Shown here piece by piece: positions 10,743 to 20,758 of a stretch of 64,000 nucleotides of DNA. This DNA is from Flavobacteriaceae bacterium. Its GTDB lineage: Bacteria; Bacteroidota; Bacteroidia; Flavobacteriales; Flavobacteriaceae. A program made the position numbers and the translations under genes. Location of the stretch: positions 1 to 64,000 of the forward strand of contig JAGYJA010000002.1 in assembly GCA_018402385.1 (NCBI GenBank), read 5' to 3'. Positions within the stretch are counted from its first letter, which is position 1. Each line of letters starts with the position of its first letter. Under the pieces are notes generated by a model, which was given only the letters and a program-made list of their open reading frames with translations, was not told where the DNA came from and ran no database searches.

Positions 10743-11354
10743 ATGATCATACAAAATATCGAATCAAAAATAAAACTGGCCACCGTCATCTCCCTGGGGA
10801 GTTTGATCGCTGCCATCGCTATCAGCGTTACCGTCTCCTTCTTTGCGTACAAGCAGGTCTCCAACGCCAGGCAGTCCATTTATATCCTTGACAACGATAT
10901 TCCCATTCTGGCCAAACAGACCAACATGCAGATGAACCGCCCTGCGGAATACCGGGCGGCGGTGGACCTTTTCCACAGCCTCTTTTTTTCCCTAACCCCG
11001 GACGACAGGCACATTGAGTACCAGATGAAAAAGGCCATGTACCTGGCAGACGAGTCCGGTGTGCTGCAATACAACAACCTAAAGGAGAAGGGCTATTTCA
11101 ATTCAATCCTCAGTTCGAGTTCTGTATTGACCCTACAAACCGACTCCATTGTGCTGGAGTCGAACAACAAGTTTGTCTATTTCGGAAAGCAGCGAATAGA
11201 ACGCAGAAGTGCCACGATCACCCGCTCCCTGATTACGGAGGGTTATCTGATGGATATTCCCCGGTCGGAAAACAACAGCCACGGGGTATTGATCACCAAC
11301 TGGAAAACCTTGGAAAACAAAGACCTAAGCCATGTTTCAAAAAACACCTTCTAA
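10743..11354 (+). CDS. traK: TraK-family conjugal transfer protein (VirB8-like position)
   Basis: Intact, 203 aa, with one N-terminal transmembrane helix (residues ~12-35) and a periplasmic domain. IYILDNDIPILAKQTNMQMN, then RPAEYRAAVDLFHSLFFSLT with the phrase HIEYQMKKAMYLADESGV are strongly conserved in TraK of Bacteroidetes conjugative transposons. The topology and size agree with a VirB8-like scaffold linking the channel to the inner membrane. It is one of the few long tra genes here with no frameshift. The 3' end overlaps the next gene. Confidence 0.85.
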   Translation: MIIQNIESKIKLATVISLGSLIAAIAISVTVSFFAYKQVSNARQSIYILDNDIPILAKQTNMQMNRPAEYRAAVDLFHSLFFSLTPDDRHIEYQMKKAMYLADESGVLQYNNLKEKGYFNSILSSSSVLTLQTDSIVLESNNKFVYFGKQRIERRSATITRSLITEGYLMDIPRSENNSHGVLITNWKTLENKDLSHVSKNTF

Positions 11355-11767
11355 CGAAGTGCTCCGAAATTAAAAAGGACATTGGTGCCCTGAATGAAAA
11401 AGCTAAAAAAAGTCTGGGTCTTTTGATGGTCCGCTATCCAAGGCAAAGCTTTGGGGTTATGGTCGTCACATTGATCCTATCTGCTTTGCTCGCTTTATAT
11501 ATTCCACCTTTTACCCAACCAAAATCACAGGACCGGAAATTCAGCTCTTAGACAGAAGTCAACCACCTCGGATCGGGGATGGCGGATGAGGTTTCCGCTC
11601 TTTTAAGAATCGGCAATGGGGCAAAAAAGATGGGACAGCTAAAGGAGGAAGTTGAACGCATCATCGCACAAGAAAAAATCAGTTTGGAGGACAGCATCTT
11701 TCTTGAAAATGCCATCCGCCAACTTCAACAGTATCACGAATCAAATCCCGGAAACCATGAAGATTGA
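11332..11767 (+). CDS. TraL-position single-pass membrane protein, frameshifted
   Basis: About 145 codons. It starts within the end of traK (MFQK), changes frame at a run of A residues, then reads KKDIGALNEKAKKSLGLL, one transmembrane segment near 11455-11505 (FGVMVVTLILSALLALYI) and, after a second shift near 11550, a helical tail (LKEEVERIIAQEKISLED). Size, single membrane span and place between TraK and TraM match the small TraL/DUF3989 proteins, but sequence similarity is not strong enough to be certain. Confidence 0.5.
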
Positions 11768-12976
11768 ATTCAAACAGCCAAAGTATATCTTTCCCATCAT
11801 CCTGCTGCCTTTTATGCTACTGCTAAATTATGGCATGCAGTCCTTTGCCGACAGCGAAGAAGTGTCAGATGGGCAGGGAACCGAAGACCTGCAGGAATCG
11901 GTCGGCGATGTATCAGACCAGATACAGAAACAGCGGCATTGACGGCAAACTGGATGCCTTTCGCTCCAGATACAAACGGGCGGATGGCTATACAGCCATC
12001 AAAAACCTTACGGATCGAAGTGGATGCCGATGATGAAGTACTTTCCCGGTATAACGAGGCCGAAAAGAGAATGCTGGATTCCATTGATTTGGCACTGAGA
12101 AATTCCATAAACAATCCGCAATCGGTAACATCACCTGAAAGGTATTCTTTCAGTGGAACAAGTCCCCCGGTTGAACCCGGTTATGCGCCGGGATTCCAAA
12201 CCGACGAGGATGCGCTTGTATTGGACGCACTAAGGCAATTGGAATCCCCCGGAAATACCCGGAAGCAAACCCGATATGAAGACCCCATGGATCTTTTCCG
12301 TGCCCAGATGGCACTGGTGGACTCCATCTCCAAAGCCAACGATCCGGCCTATCAGATTCCGCAGGCGGACTGGAACCCGCAGCAAGAAATCCCTAGCCCA
12401 ACTCCTCTGAAGGTTTCCAAAAACAGGCAGACTGACCAACATTTCAACACCGTGGTAAATGCGGAGGAGCCTTCCTTTATCCAAGCCATCGTGGATCAGG
12501 AAATCCGAAAGGGCACGATGGGAGAACGGATCAGGGTAAGGTTGTTGGATGATATTTGGGTGGGAAACTCCATGTTGAAAAAAGGAACCTACCTATATGC
12601 CTGGATCAGCGGATACGAAGCACAGCGGGTAAAACTGACCGTCAGCAGCGTAATGTCCGGGGACAAAATCCTACCTATCGACTTGAACATTTATGATTTG
12701 GACGGAATGGAAGGACTGTATGTTCCCGCCAGTTCCTTCCGGGAATTTTCCAAAGACCTTGGCGGCAATGTGACCGGGGGAATGAACCTCCAAATGCAAC
12801 AGGATCCCTCTTCCATGAACCGGATGTATTTGTCCGCACTGCAACGGGTTTTTACCTCCAGTTCCCAGGCAATGTCCCGAAGAATCCGACAAAACAAAGC
12901 CAACCTGAAATACGGGACTATTATTTATCTGGTCGATTCAGATGACCTGAAACCCGGAAAACTTTACGAACACTAA
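11757..12976 (+). CDS. traM: TraM-family conjugal transfer protein (VirB10-like), frameshifted
   Basis: About 405 codons. N-terminal cytoplasmic stub and one membrane helix (IFPIILLPFMLLLNYGMQSF), a long charged and proline-rich linker, and a C-terminal beta domain from about residue 230 with IRVRLLDDIWVGNSMLKKGT and LNIYDLDGMEGLYVPASSFR, the signature of Bacteroidetes TraM. This domain corresponds to the VirB10-like envelope-spanning core. One or two shifts near 11930-12010 separate the anchor from the rest. It overlaps the previous gene by 11 bases. Confidence 0.85.
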
Positions 12977-12989
12977 ACCCCTAACTGAC

Positions 12990-13832
12990 ATGAAAACTAC
13001 CGTAGTTATTATATGCCTCCTTTCCCTTTTTGTTTTCCAAGCAAACGCACAGGAAGCTGCTGCTAACAATCCAGTTTCCGAAAGGCAAAAGCTTTACATC
13101 CGGGAAGACATTACCCTGCATTTTACCTCCCCGGAGCCCATCCAATATGTGGATATTTCCGGCAAAAATCTGGTGGGAGATCTTCCGCTCGACAATGTAT
13201 TTCGGATAAAAGTTCTTGGAGACAGCACATTAACACGCCATTCCGCTTCGCAAGATCTGGGTGTGGTTACGATAATCGGGCAAAAATTTATCGCCCAATA
13301 TGACCTGCATTATGCGTCACAAAACCAGAAAGTGCCCACACTGTTGGAAATTTTGCCATCCGCCATGCGACCGCTGGATATCGGCACCACTCCGCTGACG
13401 CAAAACGAGCTAAGGGAATTTTCACTGGAAGTCTACAAGCAAAAGTATAAAATCAAAAACCTGCACAATTCCCAATATGGGATTACCGGCTATGTCAACA
13501 ATATCCACACGCTGGACGATTACATTTTCCTGGATATCACCTTCGCCAACGAAACCAACCTCAAGTTTGATGTGGATCAGGTGAGGTTCAGGGTGGAAGA
13601 CAGAAAGATTGTTAAGGCCACAAATATGCAAGCCATCGAACTGGAACCCGTTTACACCCTTTTTGAAAAGGAAACCTTCAAACGGAAATACCGGAATATT
13701 TATGTGTTGAAGAAATTCTCCTTTCCCAACAACAAGATACTGGTCATCGAATTGACCGAAACACAACTTTCCGGAAGAAGTCTGACGCTTGAAATTGACT
13801 ATTCCGATTTGCTTCAGGCGGACACGCTTTAA
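12990..13832 (+). CDS. traN: TraN-family conjugal transfer protein (VirB9-like)
   Basis: Intact, 280 aa, starting with a signal peptide (MKTTVVIICLLSLFVFQANA). The mature part is beta-rich: LHFTSPEPIQYVDISG and LVGDLPLDNVFRIKVLGD are hallmarks of Bacteroidetes TraN (DUF4138), and the C-terminal domain contains NATNLKFDV-like and FRVEDRKIVKATNMQ segments. It probably forms the outer part of the conjugation core with TraM, in the role of VirB9. It is separated from traM by 13 bases. Confidence 0.88.
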   Translation: MKTTVVIICLLSLFVFQANAQEAAANNPVSERQKLYIREDITLHFTSPEPIQYVDISGKNLVGDLPLDNVFRIKVLGDSTLTRHSASQDLGVVTIIGQKFIAQYDLHYASQNQKVPTLLEILPSAMRPLDIGTTPLTQNELREFSLEVYKQKYKIKNLHNSQYGITGYVNNIHTLDDYIFLDITFANETNLKFDVDQVRFRVEDRKIVKATNMQAIELEPVYTLFEKETFKRKYRNIYVLKKFSFPNNKILVIELTETQLSGRSLTLEIDYSDLLQADTL

Positions 13833-13858
13833 AAAGAAAATTGTAACCGCTAAGGAAG

Positions 13859-15842
13859 ATGGAACAGAAAAGGCATTTGGAAAAGCTACACGGGATGATC
13901 CAGTTTCTGGTGTATGCCATGGTGTTCCTGGAGATATTTCTTTTTATCTACAGCCATAAAATACTGGATAATCCCGCTGTGGGCAGCAGGCTGCTTCCAA
14001 TTTTGGACAAGCTGATAAATCTGCCAATCTATCAAAACCTGGTTTACAGCAAGCTGTCCATTCTGTTGGCCATCTGTCTGGCATCCATAGGAACGCTTTC
14101 CAAAAAAGAGTTGAACCTGAACCCCAAAACGAAGATCATGATTCCCTTGATGATGGGGTTTGGGCTGTTCTTCGGTTCGCTTTTTTTCTATTCCATGGAG
14201 GACAGTTCCATTGTCCTTCCCTACACCAGTTGGGCGGATCTGGCATTTTGCATTTGCTCCCTTGTCGGCGCGGTGTTGATCCATACCTCATTGGACAATG
14301 TTTCCAAACTGATCCGCAGCGGGTTGGGGAAAGATGAATGGAATATTGAGGGGGAATCCTTTATGCAGGAAGAAAACCGGATGGACACCCCCTATTCGGT
14401 CAATATTCCCATGCGTTTTTATTATAAAAAGCGGATCCACAAAGGCTGGATCAACATTGTCAACCCGTTTCGGGGAACCCTGCTGATAGGAACGCCCGGA
14501 AGTGGTAAGTCCTACAGCGTGGTAAATCCCTTTATCCGGCAGATGATCGCCAAGGGGTACACCATGTGCCTGTATGATTTTAAGTTTCCGGATTTGGGAC
14601 AGATTGCCTATTATCATTTCCTGTTGGGAAAACAAAAAGGAAAGATCCCCAATCACCGCTTTTTGGTGGTCAATATGGATCAGGTGGAATATTCCAAACG
14701 GATCAACCCCCTTAAAACGGGATTACATTCAGACCCTTGCCGATGCATCCGAAACCGCCGAAGCCATCGTCGAATCGCTTCAAAAATCAGAATCTTCCGG
14801 CGGATCGGACAAATTCTTTACCCAATCAGCCGTAAATTTTTGGCTTCGGCCATCTACTTTGTGTCCCGGCATCAGAACGGGAAGTATTCCACCTTTGCTC
14901 ATTTGCTTGCCCTGTTAAACCGGACCTATGAGGAGATTTTTGCCTGCCTTTCCGCATTTCCGGAACTGGAATCGCTCCTTAGTCCTTTTCGAAGTGCCCT
15001 TGAAAAAAGGGCTTTTGAACAGTTGGAAGGACAGGTGGGCACGCTCAAAATCTTTATTTCCCGGCTGAACACCAAGGAGACGGCTTGGATATTTTCCGGG
15101 GATGACTTCGATCTCCGCATCTCCGATCCCAACTCCCCGGCCATTCTGGTATTGGCAAACAGCCCCGCCACCCAAAATATCAATTCCACCTGCTATTCGG
15201 TAATTGTCGAACCGTCTTACCCGCCTGATCAATACCAAGGGGAATTTGCCCGTAGCCATTGTGGCGGACGAAGCCCCTACGCTGTACATACACCGGGTGG
15301 AAAATCTGATTTCCACCGCCCGGAGCAACAAGGTGGCGGTACTGTTGGGTTTGCAGGAATTGCCCCAGCTTAAACAGTTGCAGGGCAAGGATACTGCTAC
15401 CACCATGACTGCTGTGATCGGAAACGTACTAAGCGGTTCGGTACGGAACAAGGAAACCCTGGAATGGCTGGAACGGATGTTCGGCAAAAAGAAGCAACTG
15501 GGGGAAAGCGTGTCCATCGACCGCGCCAAAACCTCCATCTCCCTGAACGAAAAATACGATCCGCTGATTCCCGCGGGAAAGATCGCCGGAATGCAAACCG
15601 GGGAGTTGGTGGGCCTGTTGGCGGTGGATGCGGATAAATTCAACGCCGCCTACAAGACTGCCAATATCCATTGCCGGGTCGACCTTAATCCACGGGAGAT
15701 CAGAAAGGAGGAACAAAACTACAGGCCCATTCCCAAGTGCTACGACTTCAAGGGCAACAAGGAGCAGGTGCTTACCCGGAACTTTATGCGGATCCGGGAG
15801 GAGGTGGAAAACATAGTTGGATACTATACCGCCGCTGAATGA
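13859..15842 (+). CDS. Type IV coupling ATPase (TraG/VirD4-like), frameshifted
   Basis: About 660 codons. The N-terminal part holds four hydrophobic segments (e.g. FLVYAMVFLEIFLFIYSH and LAFCICSLVGAVLIHTSL), as in the Bacteroidetes coupling proteins. Walker A is GTPGSGKSYSVVNPF near residue 211 and Walker B is LPVAIVADEAPTLYIH near residue 467, followed by ARSNKVAVLLGLQELPQL, the conserved helicase-like motif of VirD4 proteins. Frame changes near 14720, 14910 and 15215. The protein brings the relaxase-DNA complex to the channel; it closes the core transfer operon and overlaps the next small gene. Confidence 0.85.
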
Positions 15843-16054
15843 ATGTAACGATACAACAACAAAAACCAAAACCCATGCAAACAAACCAAGAAAAAACCAT
15901 GAAGTCCCTGATGGGAAAGTTGCACAGGCTGCAGACCGAAAACCGGGTGCAACTGACTCCCGAAGAAGCGGAATTGTTCCAGATTTCAACCTTGGACGAA
16001 ATTCCGCCAGAAGACGATGTTGAACCCGAAAACCCCATCGATCATGGCAGTTGA
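15839..16054 (+). CDS. Small protein downstream of the coupling ATPase
   Basis: 71 aa, intact, overlapping the end of the coupling gene (ATGA) and the probable start of the ArdC gene. The sequence is polar and helical (KSLMGKLHRLQTENRVQL, then TPEEAELFQISTLDEIPPED). An internal start at the second methionine (MQTNQEK) is equally possible. No family recognised. Coupled position suggests it is translated with the transfer operon. Confidence 0.5.
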   Translation: MNVTIQQQKPKPMQTNQEKTMKSLMGKLHRLQTENRVQLTPEEAELFQISTLDEIPPEDDVEPENPIDHGS

Positions 16055-17005
16055 AACCCCAAAATGTGTGAAGCGGTAGCCGCCAAGATCATAGAGCAAC
16101 TCAAGGAAGGATACCGCTCCCTGGCAGCTGCCTTGGGAAAAATCAAGCTCCGCTTTTGAAAAGCCCTACAACGCCGTCACGAACAAAGCCTACAGGGGAC
16201 TGAATTCCCTTTATCTACAGCTATTTACACCCTATGAAGACCCCCGGTGGGCAACCTTCAAACAGGCGCAGGCGGAAGGATGGCAGGTGCAAAAAGGCGC
16301 AGAGGGCATGGCAATCAACTTTGTCAAAACCCATCAGGTGTATCCGAAAAGGGATGAACAGGGAAGACCCGTGTTGGACCAAAAAGGTGAACCCGTAAAG
16401 GTTAGAGAAAGAACTGGACTCCCCATTGTGACCAAGGCTTGGGTGTTTAACGCCGAGCAGATCAAGGGGTACCCCCGTTGGGGAAAAGGGAGGAGATCAG
16501 CCAGTGGGAAAAGCTGAACAGGGTGGAAAACCTGGTGAAGAATACCAAAGCCAATATCGAACATGTCCACGGAAACAAGGCCTATTATTCTCCCTTGGGG
16601 GATAGCATCCGGATGCCGGAGCGGACCCAGTTTTTATCCTCCGACAGGTATTATGCCACGCTGCTTCATGAACTGGGTCATTGGACGGGCCATAAGGACC
16701 GATTGGACCGGAGCATTATGAACACCTTCGGCACCCAGGATTATGCCAGGGAGGAGCTGCGTGCGGAAATAGCCAGCATGATGCTGGGATCGGAACTGCA
16801 GATCGGACATGACCCAAAGCAACACGTGGCTTATGTGGACAGTTGGATAAAGATCCTTACCGAAAAGCCTTTTGAGATCCATCAGGCGGCCGCTGATTCC
16901 CAAAAAATCATGGATTACCTGATGGTCTTTGACCGGAAAGGAGAACAGAAGCAGCAGGAATCCATTGCAGACTGGAGCAGCAATTTCAGCGCAACCGGAA
17001 AGTAA
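16044..17005 (+). CDS. ardC: ArdC-like antirestriction protein, frameshifted N-terminus
   Basis: About 320 codons. The N-terminal single-stranded DNA-binding domain is recognisable after frame correction (EAVAAKIIEQLKEG, then NAVTNKAYRGLNSLYL). The C-terminal zinc metallopeptidase-like domain carries HELGHWTGH near residue 208 plus the downstream glutamate region EELRAEIASMML. ArdC proteins protect incoming single-stranded DNA from restriction during conjugation, which fits this place next to the coupling gene. Shifts lie near 16055, 16130 and 16480. The start at 16044 (MAVETPK) needs one shift; 16064 is the alternative. Confidence 0.82.
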
Positions 17006-17047
17006 AGAACCAAAACAGGAATTTGAAACCACTTTAAAATTAGGACG

Positions 17048-17958
17048 ATGATAAAGGAAAAACTATTACCCATGCAGGAATTGAAGATGTTCGGGGTCTA
17101 CCGGGACGGCAAGTTTACCATACCCGAGGAACAGGTAAGGGCGTTACGGGAAGGCAGGATGACCGATGTGGTGGAGCTGAAAAACCTGAAAGGCAAGGAT
17201 GTGCAGATCGACAGTCTTCCGGCCAGGCTTTCGATAGTCCGGGGAGCAGACGGAAACCCCTCCCCTGCGGGTAGATCCGGTATACCGGTCTCCCAACTCC
17301 CATCCCCGGCTTTCCAGAGGAGGAAAAGAAGCAGTTGATTGACGGCTGAGGTGGCCAATGTACGGAAAAACTATGTGGACCGGAACGGAAACGCAAAAAC
17401 AGAAATCATTGCGTACGACAGGGACACCAAACAGTTTCTGAGCTATGATCCCAGGGAGTTCAGGCACCCGAAACCGTCAACGGCGAAAAGCTCACCTCAG
17501 ACCAAAAGCGGAAATTCAAGGAAGGGGAAGCTGTGGAGCTTTCAGACGGTACCCAGTTCCAGTTCTCCACATCCGACCGAACAGGAATCCGCTCCAACCG
17601 AAACGGGCTGGTATTGTCCGTGTTGTTGGATGGTGGAATTTCCTATTTGCTGATTACCGGGGTAAGGCAGATGCTGGGCGCAAAAAGCAGCGAGGAACAA
17701 TCCTATTCCAAAGGCTATCATGACGGATTGAAGAAAATGAAGCAGCAAACAGAAAGAAGGATTGCCGAGAATCCCAATGACAAAGATGCGGTCAGGGATT
17801 TGAATCTGGTAAAGGAAGAGCTGTCAAAGGTTTCACTTGGCTCCCCTGACAATTTTCAAAGCCGATCCGGGGAAGATGCAAAACGGTATAACACAAATGA
17901 TGCCTCTGAAAGCCGAAACACATCTGAAGATCATGACAGCCGTCAGAGGAGAATTTGA
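17048..17958 (+). CDS. DUF4099/DUF3945 domain protein, frameshifted
   Basis: About 300 codons. The first domain (PMQELKMFGVYRDGKFTIPE, then VRALREGRMTDVVELKNLKG) matches the DUF4099 pattern; the middle (LTSDQKRKFKEGEAVELSDG) matches DUF3945, a repeat typical of conjugative transposon tails in Bacteroidetes. The C-terminal 100 residues are hydrophobic for a short stretch (LVLSVLLDGGISYLLITGV), then polar. Frame changes near 17265, 17340 and 17470. Function unknown; such genes usually follow the transfer operon near topoisomerase or antirestriction genes. Confidence 0.65.
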
Positions 17959-18432
17959 GTTGCTGGACAGTCTTGGAATAAGCCCGGAGGTACAACATTT
18001 GTTTTCGGGGGTTTACTTGAAGATCAGGGAGGCAGGTTGGTTGCGGATTATCGGGATAAATGCGGAAACGCCGTGGATTGTGAAATCCATGGCGTTTTGA
18101 CACACAAACTTGCATCCCAGGGCATCCTTTGTTTTTCCCCTGGACCTTCGGAAAATGTACGGATGCTTTTTATTTCCGATGCGGTTTTGCATCTAATTTC
18201 GATGGTTCAGTGTAAGATTGGCCGGATCGATTTTACCTATGCTGCTTATTTGGCAACTGGAGCCAAGATGGATAAAGAGCTATTACTAGCTGGAATTTTC
18301 CGGTATCCCGCTGGAATAAAGATTTATACCGTCTTTGGACATTCCCTTATCGGAAGGGTCAGGGATTGCAAGGTGCAGCATTGGGTAAAGGGGATGGATT
18401 GTTTGTTTGAAGTTGAAATGGGAACAGTGTAA
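17900..18432 (+). CDS. Tail protein of the transfer region, Toprim-like (uncertain), frameshifted
   Basis: About 177 codons. It begins MPLKAETHLKIMTAVRGEFE inside the previous gene, changes frame near 18030 and continues LVADYRDKCGNAVDCEIHGV, then NVRMLFISDAVLHLISMVQC. The strand-helix unit MLFISDAVLHLISM resembles the Toprim-like segment of primase-type proteins in related elements, but the acidic catalytic residues are not obvious, so this is only a suggestion. It is the last gene of the continuous transfer block; base composition becomes AT-rich right after it. Confidence 0.45.
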
Positions 18433-18662
18433 TCGCAAATTCATAAGAAGATGTATATCAAATGGATGCTTCAGAAATTTTCGCTTAGAAACCATCTAAG
18501 ACAAGTTGGTGTCAGGCAATCCAGTTAGCACTTGTTAAACCTTATGATAAAAATATTGACAATTTTAATTGTGTTTAATTATTTTTAAATCCAATTAACA
18601 ATTTTATAGACAAGATTTAAAATCAAAGATTAAATAAATATCAAACCCAACTTACTCCTGCC

Positions 18663-19157
18663 ATGATAAACGCATTAAAATTTTCACTGACTATTTCCCT
18701 TATTTTTCTCCTCATAAGCTGTTCCGAGGAATCGGACGAGCAGCCATTGGTAGAAAAATCACTACGAATTGAAGTTGAAATGGAGGGCAGTGTGGATCAA
18801 TACCTAGTCCAATTTGGAATTAATTCACTCTATAAGGGGCAGAGTGGATTTGTCCGTCCGGTGATTGTCCAGCCAAACGATTTGGAATGGACCCAAAACA
18901 TCGAACAGGCCAACACCTTTAACCTATCCACAACGGGTACATTCGCCCAACTTATCGTAGAATCAGAAGAGCCCGTGCACACCGTCAACTTTGTTTTTAA
19001 CGTGGTCCATGCAGGTGACATCCCAGATAACAACTTTGAGGATCTAACCGCTACTATCACCGTCTATGGAGACAACGCCGAGGTGCATACTTACCAATAT
19101 ACCGCAAGGCCTGTAGGTGAGGTCTCGATACCGTTAAGTGAGACAATACGATTTTAG
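18663..19157 (+). CDS. Small secreted lipoprotein
   Basis: Intact, 164 aa. The N-terminus is a lipoprotein signal (FSLTISLIFLLISCSEESDE) with a lipobox ending LISC and an acidic +2 region. The mature part is beta-rich (SLRIEVEMEGSVDQYLVQFG) and has no motif I recognise. It stands alone, 230 bases after the transfer block, preceded by AT-rich DNA and followed by a strong terminator, so it is probably its own transcription unit. Confidence 0.7.
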   Translation: MINALKFSLTISLIFLLISCSEESDEQPLVEKSLRIEVEMEGSVDQYLVQFGINSLYKGQSGFVRPVIVQPNDLEWTQNIEQANTFNLSTTGTFAQLIVESEEPVHTVNFVFNVVHAGDIPDNNFEDLTATITVYGDNAEVHTYQYTARPVGEVSIPLSETIRF

Positions 19158-19222
19158 AAAATACAATAGGAAGTATTAAGTTGTATCACCTTTTTTGTTG
19201 GAGTGAGAATTTATCACCGATC

Positions 19223-19258
19223 AAAACTCCCTTAGTCAACGACTGGGGAGTTTTTTTT
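19223..19258 (+). terminator. Rho-independent terminator
   Basis: The inverted repeat AAAACTCCC...GGGGAGTTTT with a short loop is followed by a run of eight T residues. It lies 65 bases after the lipoprotein stop and just before the first radC repeat unit. Confidence 0.8.
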
Positions 19259-19608
19259 GCTCGGGGTTCTCAACCTATACCCCGTAACCCCAACCAGAAA
19301 AAAGTGGAGCCAAATAAGCTAAATTAGCTAATCAATGACTCACCAAAGTTATGGGCTATTTTTTCACATGCATCCGAATTGAATACCAGTAGTGTACCAA
19401 GGAACTACGGCATAATAGGATGTGACCGACTGGACGTGATTTATTCCGTTCCTCCTTGTGCTTAGTGAAAAACTCCCCATGGGATGGGCTTATCATTCAT
19501 TTAGCCCTCCAGCGCCAGGAGATTTAAAGTCGGTAAGTACATCATGAAACGTTTTAATCAATTATCCGAACCCACAGGGATGCTCTACAACTAGGGAAAG
19601 TCCGCCAT

Positions 19609-20205
19609 GACGGATTACCAGATTATCGCCAGCCATAGCAAACATACCCGGTGGACAAAGCCAGGGAAATACTGGCACTCATGAGACTTCACGGACTTTC
19701 AGAACTGGCCAGATGGGATATGGAAAGATGGCTGAAAATTGAAGGCATAGGATATGCGAAGGCAACCGCACTGGTAACTTCCTTTGAACTGGGAAGAAGA
19801 CGGATGTTTGAACAACCCGAAAACAAAATCAAAATCAACTGTTCTCCAGGATGCGTACAGCTGCGTAAACACCCTTACCTCTATGACGAACCCGTGGAGC
19901 ACTTTTACATCCTACTGCTTGACAGAAACCACCAAGTTCTGAAGATCCACAAAATCAGTTCAGGAGGAACCAACGCCACCCTGGCAGATCCAAAGCTAAT
20001 CTTCAAAAAAGCTCTCGACCACCTAGCCTCAGGAATCATCCTAGTCCACAACCACCCCTCTGGAAACTTAAAACCTTCCGAACAGGACCGAACGCTGACA
20101 AGAGGACTGGCAGAGGCGGGAAAATACCTAGAGGTTTCGGTTCTAGACCATGTGATATTTGCAAACGTGGGGTATTTTAGTTTTGCGGATGAGGGCCTTT
20201 TATAG
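19609..20205 (+). CDS. radC: RadC-like JAMM/MPN domain protein, copy 1 (N-terminus damaged)
   Basis: Corresponds to the intact 217-aa copy at 29487. The expected N-terminus MKRFNQLSEPTGMLYN starts at 19544 but meets a TAG where copy 2 has a glutamine codon, and the next 60 bases contain indels; an open frame runs from 19651 (MDKAREIL) to 20205. It keeps the helix-hairpin-helix segment (LKIEGIGYAKATALVTSFEL) and the JAMM motif HNHPSGNLKPSEQD. RadC-family proteins are predicted metalloproteins, and their enzymatic role is unclear; they are common beside mobile elements. Probably non-functional or produced without its first domain. Confidence 0.8.
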
Positions 20206-20331
20206 GCCTTTTTTTGCCAAATCAATTAAGGATTCTTAAAAAAATGGAGGCTAGATAATTTCTAAACTATTGTGGGTACCGGAAAAATGCTTTACCAATA
20301 TAATTTTGAATGAAATCTGTAATCACAGTAG

Positions 20332-20358
20332 AAAAATACCCTGATTAGGGTATTTTTT
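20332..20358 (+). terminator. Terminator of radC unit copy 1
   Basis: Stem AAATACCC/GGGTATTT with a 4-5 base loop followed by T residues, about 125 bases after the radC stop. The same hairpin is found at the same relative place in the other two units. Confidence 0.6.
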
Positions 20359-20683
20359 ACTTTGGATTAAAAGCATATCTTTAAACGCGAGATATTCTAC
20401 TTCATCACCCAACTTTCCAAGGAAATAAATGGGGCTTGCGGTGGCGGAGGCGTGGTGGAAATCAAGGAGTCGATTGACAAATTAATTTGAATATCTTTTA
20501 GTGCTTTTGGGATAACAGGAGTATATCCGATTGTGGACAACATCAGAAGGTTAAATTTAACAGCTTCATTGCTGTCATTACCCACAAAAACTCACGATAC
20601 CTCTAGTTTTGGAAAACAATGTCGTTAAAGTGTATTTGAAACTCCTGTGGACAATGAAAATATAGACGCAATAGAGTAGTGGT

Positions 20684-20715
20684 AGTTGCGTAAATTCAAG
20701 TGTTGGAGGTAATTA
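20684..20715 (+). other. Conserved cargo-boundary motif, site 1
   Basis: AGTTGCGTAAATTCAAGTGT, then TGGAGGTAATTA, ends the radC unit 44 bases before the DUF262 gene. It aligns with the sites at 30601, 34442 and 31964. The shared core is GTTGCrTAtAT-n-CrAGyGTT followed by an A/T-rich start region. The position resembles that of a cassette recombination site; this role is inference. Confidence 0.45.
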
Positions 20716-20758
20716 CGATCAGATGAAAACTAAGAAGCTAATTTTATATTGAAACATT

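Larger units (their letters stand above)
19343..20715 (+). repeat. radC repeat unit, copy 1
   Basis: About 1.37 kb. The left part (GGGCTATTTTTTCACATGCA near 19348, CGGCATAATAGGATGTGACC near 19410, GGGCTTATCATTCATTTAGC near 19487) recurs at 29307 and in part at 33258. Then come the radC-like gene, a hairpin terminator, a GGGGCTTGCGGTGGCG block near 20432, a TGGACAAnGnnnATATAGAC block near 20648 and a terminal motif near 20684-20715. No terminal inverted repeats or transposase gene are seen. Confidence 0.75.
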
